Assembly (NCBI RefSeq): GCF_009797935.1
Contig: NZ_VOLC01000004.1
Span: 256,820 to 320,819, forward strand
Direction: 5' to 3'
Origin: Lunatibacter salilacus
GTDB lineage: Bacteria > Bacteroidota > Bacteroidia > Cytophagales > Cyclobacteriaceae
Length of the DNA stretch: 64,000 nucleotides
Shown: in pieces, positions 1-8,584 of the stretch
Layout of the letters: each line of letters begins with the position of its first letter
Position numbering within the stretch: the stretch's first letter is position 1
Position numbers and translations under genes: made by a program
Notes under the pieces: model-generated
What the model saw: the letters and a program-made list of their open reading frames with translations, nothing else
What the model was told of the DNA's origin: nothing
Database searches by the model: none

Positions 1-515
1 ATTCCTTTCCCGTCAAAACCCGAATCTGTCAAGCTTCTGCGTCAAAATTGTCAATGCCTTAGAATATGAAGATTTCTTATAGAGCTTAACTCCTTAATTC
101 TTTTCCTTATTTCTAATTGAAGTTTCACATAGAGAAAAAGTCGCTTTAGCCATTTTTTTTCATTGACGATAGCGGGAGTGAATTTTTCCTTCAGCTCATA
201 TTTTATTGTCGACTTTAAAACTGAACTCGTTGGTGCTCTCCCAACTTGCCCTTCCCCCTTCCATCAGGCTATTTTGCGCTGTTATTTTCATTTTATGTGG
301 CCAGTTTGGTTTACATAACATCTTGATAATGTTGCGAATATTCGATGTGGTTGAGAGTTAAATTTAGATAGAAAAATTAACTTTAGCAATGGATGAGATT
401 TCAGGGAGGCACGAAAATATCTCCCAAATTCTACGCTTCGCTCCGATTTCAATTGTATTTCTTCAATATTTCATTTTTAAATTCATAACTCATAATTAAT
501 CACTCATCACCAGCT
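1..515. other. Gene-free left edge
   Basis: I see no coding frame with recognisable protein features and no strong hairpin. At 481-510 there is a short copy of the ATGAGTTATGAAT-like repeat, on the minus strand, that also occurs at 32.55-32.72 kb. The stretch lies downstream of the minus-strand cotransporter gene, so a terminator could be expected, but none is convincing. Confidence 0.5.
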
Positions 516-2753
516 TTAATCATTCCTAAACACATCCTGCTGCAAAAGCACTTCACCAAAAGAGATATCTTTAGCGGCGAGCACAAGTATGGTGGTAGGT
601 AATTTGTGAATCCACGACTGCAATTTTTTATAATATTCCACAAAATTTTCATCCGGCTTAGCCATCCCCATAAAGATCAAATCAGCATTGGACGAGGAAT
701 CATAAATAACCTCATCAATCCTCCTGCCATTTGATACTATTACTTCCAATGTTGCGCCAGTCCTCAATTTTTGGATCAGTACGGATAAATTCCTTTTGGC
801 ATCACTTGCCGCTTTTTCACTCGGAACCATCATTTTCACAGTTACCTCCGCCCCATACCATGAACGGCTTGTGGATAGCAAATAGGATAAAATCAGCAAA
901 AGGCCACTATTTGCTTTCAGCCCGCCCCACCACAGATCAATTTTTTTTCGGTCACCAAAACCCCTGTTTTTGTCATCTTTTATGATGACGACATTTCTGT
1001 CAAGCATATGGAATTGTGAAATCATCTCACAATAATTCTCCATATGATCTTGGTTTTCGGTATCCCCCAGGATAATTGTATTGGGAATCAAAGAACCAAA
1101 ACCATAGGATTTGACGAAATCCACAGACCCAGTAAAGGGATCCGATGCGGAAATTACTCTTGCAAAACCCTGAGTCTGCCTTTTTGATAAAAACTCCTCG
1201 ATATTGTCTTCCATTTTTCTAAGCCTATCAGTAGCAAGATGGTCACTAATAAGGACTGTTGCCACAGTTAATATTCCTCGCTGATGTATGATCGAGTTGG
1301 CAAAATCAATAAGATGCCAGCGGCTGGTAGGTGCTCCAGAAAGGACCAGTGGATTGGGTCTCCAAGTCTTGGTAGCCTTCTTCCGGTTTAGGTTTAATAA
1401 TCCGGTACGGATCATGGCCATATAAATTCCTCTTCTGACATCCCCCCATGCAGTCTGTAGTTCCCGGCTTTGTAACCATAGGAAGATCATTATTACGAAT
1501 ACAAATGCCATCCCGGTCGCCAAGGCATTGATCAGAAACATGACTGCTATACAACCTATGGCTCCCAAAAGGGAAAATATCCAGTGAACTTTAAACAAGG
1601 GTCGAAAGGAAGGACTGTCCAAGAACTTCTCTATCCCTGCGGCAGCATTTAGAACCCCGTATGTCGTAAGAAAAAACATGGTTAATATGGGTGCTATGAC
1701 ATTTAAATTGCCTAGATAAACAGCAATTAGTGCTATGCCTAATGTAAAAAGAGTACCCAGCCGTGGTGAATCATCATCTCCGGACCCTTTACCCAGCCAG
1801 TCTAGCCAAGGTGGTAATATTCTATCGCGTACCAAAGCCTGAAGTACCCGAGGTGCACCAAGAATACTCCCAACAGCACTGGAAAGCGTAGCCCCCCAAA
1901 CCCCTATCAAAATGGCATCGCCCCAATAAGACATCTTGCGCATGACCATCGGGTCTTCAATCAGTGTCATTGCATCCGCTCGGTTAGCCAAAAGAATTGG
2001 CAACACCATATAAATAATATAACCAACTCCCACTGCTGCGAAGGTTCCCTTTGGAATGGATTTGGAAGGATTTTTAAGATCCCCGGACATATTTATACCT
2101 GCCATAATTCCGGTAACCGCCGGGAAAAACACGGCAAAAACGACCCAGAAGCCTTCAGAATGACGGTCTGCCGCTCCCCACATTTCAACGCTGGTTTCCT
2201 CTATCGGACTACCAAAAATAAATGACAACAGAGAAAGACCTATGCCAAACATGATGAAAAATTGGGCTTTAATGGCAACTTTCGCCGATACAATAGCCAA
2301 AGCGGCGATTGCTATAGTTGTCACTATACCTACCAATTTGAATTCCAAGGCGGGAAAAACGCTGACTACACTTTCGGCAAATCCAACGGTATAAAGCGCA
2401 ACTGAAAGTGCCTGGGCGATAAAAAGAGGAATTCCAATCGCACCGCCTGCCTCCACGCCAAGCGACCTGCTTACCATATAATAGGCCCCCCCGGTTCTGA
2501 CCCGCTGATCTGTGGCGATGGCGGCTACCGATAAAGCCGTCAAAAAGGTAATGGAAGAGGCAATGGTTACAATAAGTAGCGTGCCAATAAGACCCACATT
2601 GCCCACCACCCATCCAAACCGGAGGTACATGATTACCCCTAAAATTGTCAGAATAGAAGGAGTAAATACTCCCCCAAAGGTGCCCAAGCCAGTTTTTACT
2701 GACGGAATTACCTGCTCGCTATTATGATCATTTCTTCGAAATGGATTTTTCAT
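516..2753 (-). CDS. SLC12-type cation-chloride cotransporter / APC permease
   Basis: A 745-residue inner-membrane transporter. The first ~450 residues form about 12 hydrophobic segments with the APC-superfamily start (GTFGGVFTPSILTILGVIMY, residues 24-43) typical of Na-K-Cl and K-Cl cotransporters. A motif-like stretch MAGINMSGDLKNP lies near residue 220. The remaining ~280 residues are a soluble C-terminal domain, as in eukaryotic SLC12 proteins and their bacterial relatives. Coupled movement of alkali cations with chloride, or of amino acids, is the family role; the substrate cannot be read from the sequence. It stands alone, followed by the gene-free window edge. The ATG lies in an A-rich context with no strong ribosome binding site, normal for this phylum. 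Confidence 0.85.
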   Translation of the reverse strand: MKNPFRRNDHNSEQVIPSVKTGLGTFGGVFTPSILTILGVIMYLRFGWVVGNVGLIGTLLIVTIASSITFLTALSVAAIATDQRVRTGGAYYMVSRSLGVEAGGAIGIPLFIAQALSVALYTVGFAESVVSVFPALEFKLVGIVTTIAIAALAIVSAKVAIKAQFFIMFGIGLSLLSFIFGSPIEETSVEMWGAADRHSEGFWVVFAVFFPAVTGIMAGINMSGDLKNPSKSIPKGTFAAVGVGYIIYMVLPILLANRADAMTLIEDPMVMRKMSYWGDAILIGVWGATLSSAVGSILGAPRVLQALVRDRILPPWLDWLGKGSGDDDSPRLGTLFTLGIALIAVYLGNLNVIAPILTMFFLTTYGVLNAAAGIEKFLDSPSFRPLFKVHWIFSLLGAIGCIAVMFLINALATGMAFVFVIMIFLWLQSRELQTAWGDVRRGIYMAMIRTGLLNLNRKKATKTWRPNPLVLSGAPTSRWHLIDFANSIIHQRGILTVATVLISDHLATDRLRKMEDNIEEFLSKRQTQGFARVISASDPFTGSVDFVKSYGFGSLIPNTIILGDTENQDHMENYCEMISQFHMLDRNVVIIKDDKNRGFGDRKKIDLWWGGLKANSGLLLILSYLLSTSRSWYGAEVTVKMMVPSEKAASDAKRNLSVLIQKLRTGATLEVIVSNGRRIDEVIYDSSSNADLIFMGMAKPDENFVEYYKKLQSWIHKLPTTILVLAAKDISFGEVLLQQDVFRND

Positions 2754-2991
2754 AAAAAAAGTTGAATCATAATAAAATTTAAAGCTGAATACGGATTAAA
2801 AGAACCTTGGGGATGCGAATTCGAGGCCGCAAGTTAAAAAATTCTTTTCGAATGGCTCTACCTACTATCAATTGTTTAAGTTAAATCGCAAAGAGAGCAA
2901 CTATTAGCTCATTCAAGTAAAAACAGGATGGGAAAGATAATTAACCGTTGAATAAATTGAAGTTGCTTTGATGAAAGGAATTTCCAATCAC

Positions 2992-3471
2992 TTAATATGC
3001 CAACCATCTTCCGTAGGCAATTACGGCAGTCCAGACAATTAAAGAAATTGTTGCGGAAACTTTTACCCGTAAGGGAAAAGGGTTACCAGTTTCGAATTCA
3101 CTAATTTCAGAAAAAAAAAACCTGTGGAAAATCAGGACATTCATCCCGCCCAATAATAACAATCCCATTTTAAGCCAAAAGGTAGTGTCTGTCCCAAGAG
3201 ACTGGGCATTTGTAATAAACAGTAAAAATCCCGACGGTATAATTAGTAAAAAAAGCCCTCTTTGAGACCATGGCAATATGTGGCGGGCTAGGACGCCTAC
3301 ATGAAGTTTTCTGGAAAAGCCAAGCAAGCGCAGATCAAACATAAATGCCGCACCCACCATCAGGACTATTCCCAAAATATGAATCACCTCCAAAGCGGGA
3401 TAGGCCCATAGCGACTGACGGACAGCTATCGCCATGGAACTGTTTTCCAGCCATTCTAGACTCTCCAGCAC
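2992..3471 (-). CDS. Small four-helix membrane protein (DUF6644-like)
   Basis: A 159-residue integral membrane protein with four hydrophobic segments (roughly 20-45, 68-88, 98-118 and 132-155). An early conserved-looking stretch (YPALEVIHILGIVLMVGA) carries a histidine inside the first helix, reminiscent of small membrane proteins annotated as DUF6644 or DUF2214. The start codon lies 2 bp beyond the stop of the next gene upstream (3474-3827), so the two are almost certainly co-transcribed. No enzymatic motif is visible. Partnership with the adjacent DUF6152-like periplasmic protein is inferred from gene order; I recall such pairs in other proteobacterial and Bacteroidota genomes, without a proven function. 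Confidence 0.7.
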   Translation of the reverse strand: MLESLEWLENSSMAIAVRQSLWAYPALEVIHILGIVLMVGAAFMFDLRLLGFSRKLHVGVLARHILPWSQRGLFLLIIPSGFLLFITNAQSLGTDTTFWLKMGLLLLGGMNVLIFHRFFFSEISEFETGNPFPLRVKVSATISLIVWTAVIAYGRWLAY

Positions 3472-3473
3472 GC

Positions 3474-3827
3474 TTAACGCAATTCGTATTTTTCCCCGTC
3501 TATATAGATTCTCTCCGCACGCATTTCCCCTTTTTCTGTTTTATGGGGATAAGCTACCAATCTGGCAGAGGTTCCCTTTTTTATCGCGTCCGCTGAAAGT
3601 CCCCTGGCCGTCATCCGGCTGGCGGGGGCCAAATATACCGACCAAATTTCATCCTCGTATTTTACCTTGGCCATGGTATGCGGATTTTCAAAGGTGGATT
3701 CCTCAATAACGGTGGTGAAATCCAACACCTTTGTCTGATCGTAACTTGACCATCCATGGTGTCTGACTATAAAGGAACCCAAAACCAGAATAGAAACAAC
3801 AAATAATAAATTAGGTAGATTTTTCAT
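3474..3827 (-). CDS. DUF6152-like secreted protein
   Basis: A 117-residue exported protein with an N-terminal hydrophobic signal or anchor (residues 5-22), directly followed by HHGWSSYDQ, the hallmark start of the mature DUF6152 domain. The rest is a small beta-rich domain that includes PHTMAKVKYEDEIWSVYLAP and ends at KYELR. It is the upstream member of a two-gene unit with the four-helix membrane protein. DUF6152 has no established biochemical role. I recognise the family from HHGW and from the DFTTVIEESTFENPHT-like strand that precedes the W-rich strand. Confidence 0.75.
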   Translation of the reverse strand: MKNLPNLLFVVSILVLGSFIVRHHGWSSYDQTKVLDFTTVIEESTFENPHTMAKVKYEDEIWSVYLAPASRMTARGLSADAIKKGTSARLVAYPHKTEKGEMRAERIYIDGEKYELR

Positions 3828-4310
3828 GACGGATTGAAGTGAGTACTAGTTAAAATTAATTAATAAATGGCTGAATGTCAATAAAATATTTTCAAAATAT
3901 CTCTGGGATTTTTATCAATTTATGCTTTACCATAGGGGATTTACGTTTCATTGTGCTTAGATCCCAACTATATAAATTATACCAAATAAAATTTAAGAGG
4001 CATTTGGGGTATGGAGCGACTTATCGGTTTCACTTTCCTCTCATATGGCCTTATATATCTCATATGGTTTAAAAAATTATTAACCATATAAGATATATAA
4101 GAACATATAAGTTTTTTTATTTTTTGGTTACCCTAATGGGTTGCAGGTTTCATTTTTCCTAGACCCCATTTAGTGTCTAAATAATTTTATTTTCGAAAGA
4201 TAATTTTTTTACGCTAATTAGGAATTAGAAAAGTTTTTATATTTTTATTTCTAGGGAATGATAGGTAAACAATTCATTTTTCAGAGTGAGGATTCAATTA
4301 AAAACATCCA
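3828..4310. other. Gene-free AT-rich spacer with a palindromic repeat
   Basis: A 483-bp spacer upstream of the DUF6152-like gene and downstream of the acyltransferase gene, both on the minus strand. The only notable structure is the inverted repeat at 4050-4101, described separately. No ORF in the spacer has protein-like composition. Confidence 0.5.
4050..4101. repeat. 20-bp inverted repeat, dispersed AT-rich element copy A
   Basis: Arms at 4050-4069 and 4082-4101 pair over 20 bp with a single mismatch around a 12-nt loop rich in A and T. The left arm and its flank (CTCATATGGCCTTATAT...) recur almost unchanged at 32661-32699, so this is a dispersed element and not just a local terminator. 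A T-tract follows the right arm on the plus strand (from 4111), so it could also stop transcription. Confidence 0.7.
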
Positions 4311-5039
4311 TCACTCATGCGTCAATATCATGGCCTCCAGCCTGTTAAAACACCTTTCCTTAAAATTCAAAACTGCCTCTTCACCCATATTGGCAGGTGG
4401 TAGGATCGGCGCGGAAAAATAGATATCTACCGTTCCCGGCCACAAGCTAAGCTTTTTCTTGGGCATAATCTGGGCGGCGTTGATGATGGCCATGCACATA
4501 ACAGGCGTTTGCGTTTCTATGGCTAGCCTAAATGCTCCGTTGTAAAACGGCAATAAGGCTTCTTTGGTGTCATTGCGGGTACCCTCAGGAGCCACCACAA
4601 TGGAATAGCCGGCCTGAAGAAACTGGACGAGTCTTCCCAAACTCGCCTCCCTGGAACGGATATTTTTCCGGTCTACCCAAACCGCATACTGGCTGATAAC
4701 CCATCCGAACAGGGGGATATTTCTGATTTCCTTCTTTCCCAAGGCCTTAATTTCCTGGGGGATAGACATGGGTATTGCCGGGGCGTCCAGAAAGGAACGG
4801 TGGTTGAAAATATAAATATAGGGTTGCTCAAGGGAAACATGCTCCAATCCGTGGCACCGAAACTTTATTCCCACCAGCATAGACCACATACGGGCCCATA
4901 GCCGGATGACCCTATAGGATAATTTTATGCCCTTTGGAGGAAAGAAGGAGGGAACCAGAATAAAAAGTCCGAAACCCAGCATGAGAATAAAGAATACCAA
5001 GATGGCGTAGACGCTGTAAATAATGCGGAATACCTTCAT
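4311..5039 (-). CDS. 1-acyl-glycerol-3-phosphate acyltransferase family (PlsC-like)
   Basis: A 242-residue LPLAT/PlsC-family acyltransferase that would transfer an acyl group to a lysophospholipid or related acceptor at the inner membrane. It has an N-terminal membrane helix (residues 8-32), the catalytic block NHRSFLD (H80, D85) and the substrate-binding block APEGTR (E152-R155) at normal spacing. The C-terminus ends in a short helical tail. The length fits the family. It is monocistronic as far as can be seen. Assignment to phosphatidic acid synthesis, as opposed to another acyl acceptor such as an ornithine lipid, cannot be decided here. Confidence 0.9.
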   Translation of the reverse strand: MKVFRIIYSVYAILVFFILMLGFGLFILVPSFFPPKGIKLSYRVIRLWARMWSMLVGIKFRCHGLEHVSLEQPYIYIFNHRSFLDAPAIPMSIPQEIKALGKKEIRNIPLFGWVISQYAVWVDRKNIRSREASLGRLVQFLQAGYSIVVAPEGTRNDTKEALLPFYNGAFRLAIETQTPVMCMAIINAAQIMPKKKLSLWPGTVDIYFSAPILPPANMGEEAVLNFKERCFNRLEAMILTHE

Positions 5040-5186
5040 GCAGTTTTTTGTGCAAAAGTAATCCTCAGTGTCATTTTATAAAAATATTGACTCCAAATCA
5101 GTTAGATATTTTTAATTTTCTCTATTCACCTACCCCAAAATCAAATAAAATGGCAACATCTAGAATGTCGTATATCCAACATTTTT

Positions 5187-7028
5187 TCACTTCTGGTATT
5201 TTTCAATTAGCCGTACAATCTTGTGAAATACCTCGGTATTTTCATAAACACCCCGGAATTCCCCGGCATGCGGCCCGTATGCAAAAATTGGGACGGGTAC
5301 ACCTGTATGGTCATGGGTGGAAAATTCCATCTCGACTATACCTTTTCCAATATTTCCTTGTGGTAGAGTAGCACCTCCTGTTTCGTGGTCAGCAGTAATG
5401 ATAACAAGTGTCTGACCGTCTTCATCGGCAAATTTCAATGCTGCTCCAACCGCCTCATCAAAATCCATACCTTCTTCCACCACTGTTTCTACATGGTTAC
5501 TATGTCCTCCGGAGTCGATATAGGCAGCTTCTATCATCAAAAAGAACGGGGCGTTTTTAGCATTCATAAATTGAAGGGCTGCGTTTGTGGCATTTTTCAA
5601 ATAATCCTGACGGCCCTGTGCAACTCGGGGAAGTCCATGATTGGCTGCGAAGTATCCCACCCTGTCTGCTTTCGATTGGGCTAATGCATCCAGCCCGGAA
5701 AGCAATTCAAAGCCGACGTCTTCCAAATTTCCGATTTCATCCACATCATAGCGGAGAAAATCGTTTTTCCCTCCCCCAATAAAAAGATTGATAGGGCTCT
5801 TGGCGAGATCGCCCGCAATTTCTCGGATCAGATCACGCTCAGTTTGGTGGGCGTAAAATGCCCCCGGCGTTGCTCCGGTTACATTGTCGGTGGTTATAAT
5901 GCCCGTTGTAAATCCATATTGTTGGAGATATTCGGGTAGATTTTGTGCCGGGCTTCCATCAGGCAATGCACCCACACTTCTGTTTTTAACTTTTTGTCCG
6001 GTGGAAAGTGCCGTTCCGGCGGCGGCGGAGTCGGTCGTAAAATCATCTGCGGCTTGCGTTTTTATTAACCCCAAATTTTTCAAGGTGGCCAGTGATAGTT
6101 GATTGCCGTTGCCATAAAGGGCTGAGGAGAATTGTGCAAGCCCAAACCCGTCTCCAATTAGCAAAATAACGCTCTTTATGGGCAACTCTTTTCCGTCGAC
6201 CTCAAAGGTAGGCGTATAAATTTCTTTTTGGTTAGGACTGGAATAGAGCCTTTTTGGTAATGTAGACAGGTACGATTTCGCCGCATAGGGCATGTCGGTA
6301 TTGATATAATCAACCCCAAGTTCGGACAATGCCTTCCAGGAAGTTTTGCTGTCCGGAGTTGCCCAAAACCTGAAGGGTTTACCAAGGGAATGGGCAATGC
6401 CTATGGCTTCTTCTAACCTTTCCTGATGGGAATCAATAAGCCTTCCTTTCCCATTCCAGTCCGAAAAGCGACCAAAGCTTAGGCTTATCAACGCAATTTT
6501 CTCCATTGGTAAGTCATCGATCTCGGTGATGCTTTGATAGTCAAATAAGATGTGGTCGGGGTAATTGGTATAGTCGGATGCTTTGGGACGGTTACCGGAA
6601 ATAACGAAGGTAACTAATGGCGGTTCTCCAGCTGATGAGGTATAAAGTTGGCTATAAGGAGCTACCGCCTCCTGAATTTTCTCCAATGTACTGTAGGCCT
6701 CCGTCTTTATATCGATCAGTAGTTGGAAGGGTTTTCTATTGTTTATTTTCAGTTCATAGGCCACCTGAATGGGATCCAGATATAGTGATTTTAGAGTCCG
6801 TTCCGGAGCTATAGTCTCTGTTTCATGGGCTACATAAAGCTCACCATTGAGAAGGATAACGTCTGTCTCGATAGATTCCAGCCCATTGGCATAGGCTTCC
6901 CAAAACGGTGCGGTACGTATGTAATCGTTATGACTGTGGATATTGGGATTATCCTGCGACCAAGTCAATATTGGAAGAAACAACAGAACTAACAGAGTTG
7001 GTAGCGAGGTTTTTTTCAAAAATGTCAT
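5187..7028 (-). CDS. Fusion of phosphodiesterase-like domain and alkaline phosphatase
   Basis: A 613-residue exported protein. The frame stays open to 7088, but the ATG at 7028 gives a clean signal peptide (MTFLKKTSLP... ending WSQ) and is preferred. Residues ~30-265 resemble a glycerophosphodiester phosphodiesterase / PI-PLC-like TIM barrel: HSHNDY near residue 31, GLESIETDV with E52 and D56, AHE, then IDIKTEA. Residues ~285-613 are an alkaline phosphatase: metal-binding LLIGDGFG (D293) and the nucleophile in TTDSAAAGTA (S334), with GGHSNH and ADHETGG later. Together the domains could cleave a phosphodiester and then release phosphate in the periplasm or at the surface. It lies directly downstream of, and is probably transcribed with, the LamG lipoprotein and SusCD genes. 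Confidence 0.88.
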   Translation of the reverse strand: MTFLKKTSLPTLLVLLFLPILTWSQDNPNIHSHNDYIRTAPFWEAYANGLESIETDVILLNGELYVAHETETIAPERTLKSLYLDPIQVAYELKINNRKPFQLLIDIKTEAYSTLEKIQEAVAPYSQLYTSSAGEPPLVTFVISGNRPKASDYTNYPDHILFDYQSITEIDDLPMEKIALISLSFGRFSDWNGKGRLIDSHQERLEEAIGIAHSLGKPFRFWATPDSKTSWKALSELGVDYINTDMPYAAKSYLSTLPKRLYSSPNQKEIYTPTFEVDGKELPIKSVILLIGDGFGLAQFSSALYGNGNQLSLATLKNLGLIKTQAADDFTTDSAAAGTALSTGQKVKNRSVGALPDGSPAQNLPEYLQQYGFTTGIITTDNVTGATPGAFYAHQTERDLIREIAGDLAKSPINLFIGGGKNDFLRYDVDEIGNLEDVGFELLSGLDALAQSKADRVGYFAANHGLPRVAQGRQDYLKNATNAALQFMNAKNAPFFLMIEAAYIDSGGHSNHVETVVEEGMDFDEAVGAALKFADEDGQTLVIITADHETGGATLPQGNIGKGIVEMEFSTHDHTGVPVPIFAYGPHAGEFRGVYENTEVFHKIVRLIEKYQK

Positions 7029-7104
7029 GATAATTAAGTGAAATGGTAAAATAGTTGGGCCTAAACTACCGTCTAGGCCCAACAACAAACAAAGCTAGTG
7101 GTTT

Positions 7105-8211
7105 TTAATCAATTTTAGTGGCTTGATAGACTTCCTGAATTTGTGATGGAGTCAGGGCATAGTCATAAATGACAATGTTTCTATATGCAGCGCCTAGGCG
7201 GTCACCATAAGAACCGGTTCCGTCTTGATTGATGTAGATGGGGCTGTCGTTGTCGATATTGGTAGAAGTCATGGGCCTTTCGGCCGATAAGTTACCATCC
7301 ACATAGATAGAAGCATTGCCAGCCCGGTTAAAAACACCCGTGATAAAATGCCACTCACCTGTCATCCATGGCGTACCACCTTCTCCCACACTCGGTTCTG
7401 CAAAATCGACTTTGCCAACTCCAGCTTCTCCGGCTACCAACCTTAAATTGCCCCGTCTATAGGCTAAAACCCATCCGGTATTATTAGAACTGCTCCACGC
7501 CATAGTTCCGATCATGGCTGGATCACTGATGTCGTGGTCTGTTTTAAACCAAAAACTAAAGGAAAAACTCCGGTTATTTCCAAATTTGAGAAAAGAGGCA
7601 TTTTCCACCTCCAAGCAGGAGATTTCATTCGGCTTAAAGGTGGCAATAATGCCCTGATTATTAGGTGCCGGAGCTAGGCTTCCCACATTGATAGGCGTTG
7701 TCTTCAACTCAGTGACGGACCCATCAGCCCGTTTGAAACTGACAGGGGATGGTACATCGTCGCTTACCAAATAGGTATAAGATTTCATCGACGGGTAGCT
7801 AAAACCCTTTACGCCCTCATCTTTAAAGTATACGTGAAATAACAAGGGAGAACTCTGCGCAAACGGCACGTTTAAGTCTGCTACAGGGTAGGTAAAGTTT
7901 GCATTAGTTCCATCCACCTGAATGCTGGTCAAGAGTTCCCTGTTTAATAGGCTCACTACATCGATTTTGTCAATGTCATAGGTGGATTCGATATCCAGCT
8001 CTACCATCATATTGGAGCGGTAGAAATCCTGAAATTCATTATAAGGACGGTCATCATTCGGTTGATAGGCCTCACCTGTCCTTGGGTTGATGTGGGAAAA
8101 GGTAACCGACTGACCAAGCAGCCTGTCGTCTACCGGAATGGAGTCATCGGAATTGCATCCTGCCAAAATCGACGATAATGTTAGCAAGACTAGGAATAGC
8201 TTATTTTTCAT
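7105..8211 (-). CDS. LamG-domain surface lipoprotein
   Basis: A 368-residue lipoprotein (signal with lipobox LAGC, Cys19). The N-terminal half (about 30-190) is beta-rich, resembling the Ig-like or SusE/F-like spacer domains of Bacteroidota nutrient receptors. Residues ~205-365 are a LamG/concanavalin A-like sandwich: SFSFSFWFKTD, GWVLAYRRGNLRL, WHFITGVFNRAGNASIYVDG and a final IVIYDYALTPSQIQEVY are typical strands. It is the likely surface ligand-binding member of the SusCD locus. Its start codon sits inside the first unit of the ~90-bp tandem repeat at 8209-8479, so the repeat forms its leader. Confidence 0.85.
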   Translation of the reverse strand: MKNKLFLVLLTLSSILAGCNSDDSIPVDDRLLGQSVTFSHINPRTGEAYQPNDDRPYNEFQDFYRSNMMVELDIESTYDIDKIDVVSLLNRELLTSIQVDGTNANFTYPVADLNVPFAQSSPLLFHVYFKDEGVKGFSYPSMKSYTYLVSDDVPSPVSFKRADGSVTELKTTPINVGSLAPAPNNQGIIATFKPNEISCLEVENASFLKFGNNRSFSFSFWFKTDHDISDPAMIGTMAWSSSNNTGWVLAYRRGNLRLVAGEAGVGKVDFAEPSVGEGGTPWMTGEWHFITGVFNRAGNASIYVDGNLSAERPMTSTNIDNDSPIYINQDGTGSYGDRLGAAYRNIVIYDYALTPSQIQEVYQATKID

Positions 8212-8479
8212 GTGTCTATAATTGTTTTTCAGTTGTCACATGGAATCTCGCATGGCGGATAGTCATCCCAGTGTGTGTCGCTTGCGTCATGCTCGATTTC
8301 ATGTGTTTATAATTGTTTTTCAGTTGCCACATGGAATCTCGCAATTATAATCATCCCTCCGTGCGTCGCCTGCGTCATGCTCGATTTCATCAGTTTATAA
8401 TTTTCTTTTAATGGTCAGATGGAATCTTCGCATGGTTGATAATCATCCCAGTGTGGGACGTACTCGTCATGCTCGATTT
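8209..8479 (-). repeat. Three tandem ~90-bp repeats in the LamG gene leader
   Basis: Units of 91, 88 and 92 bp lie at 8209-8299, 8300-8387 and 8388-8479. Each contains, on the plus strand, CATGCTCGATTTCAT at its boundary and a shared CAGTTG..ATGGAATCTCGCA-type core. Read on the minus strand, each unit encodes a mini-ORF starting MKSSMT; the first two are 28 and 27 codons and end ATEKQL or TTEKQL, the third is 24 codons. The last unit ends at the start codon of the LamG lipoprotein. Unit lengths are not multiples of three, so the mini-ORFs are independent. Confidence 0.85.
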
Positions 8480-8584
8480 CATGTGCTAAGATTTAATGTA
8501 ATAGAATAAGTAGTCAACCTTTCCTCCGGCAGCAAAACAGCGTGTTTTACTGTCGGGGAAAGATAACCTGAACAGATTAAGGGA

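Noticed and set aside
8212-8584. CRISPR array reading of the three ~90-bp repeats
   Set aside because: Units are long and nearly identical throughout, with no unique spacers between short repeats and no cas genes.
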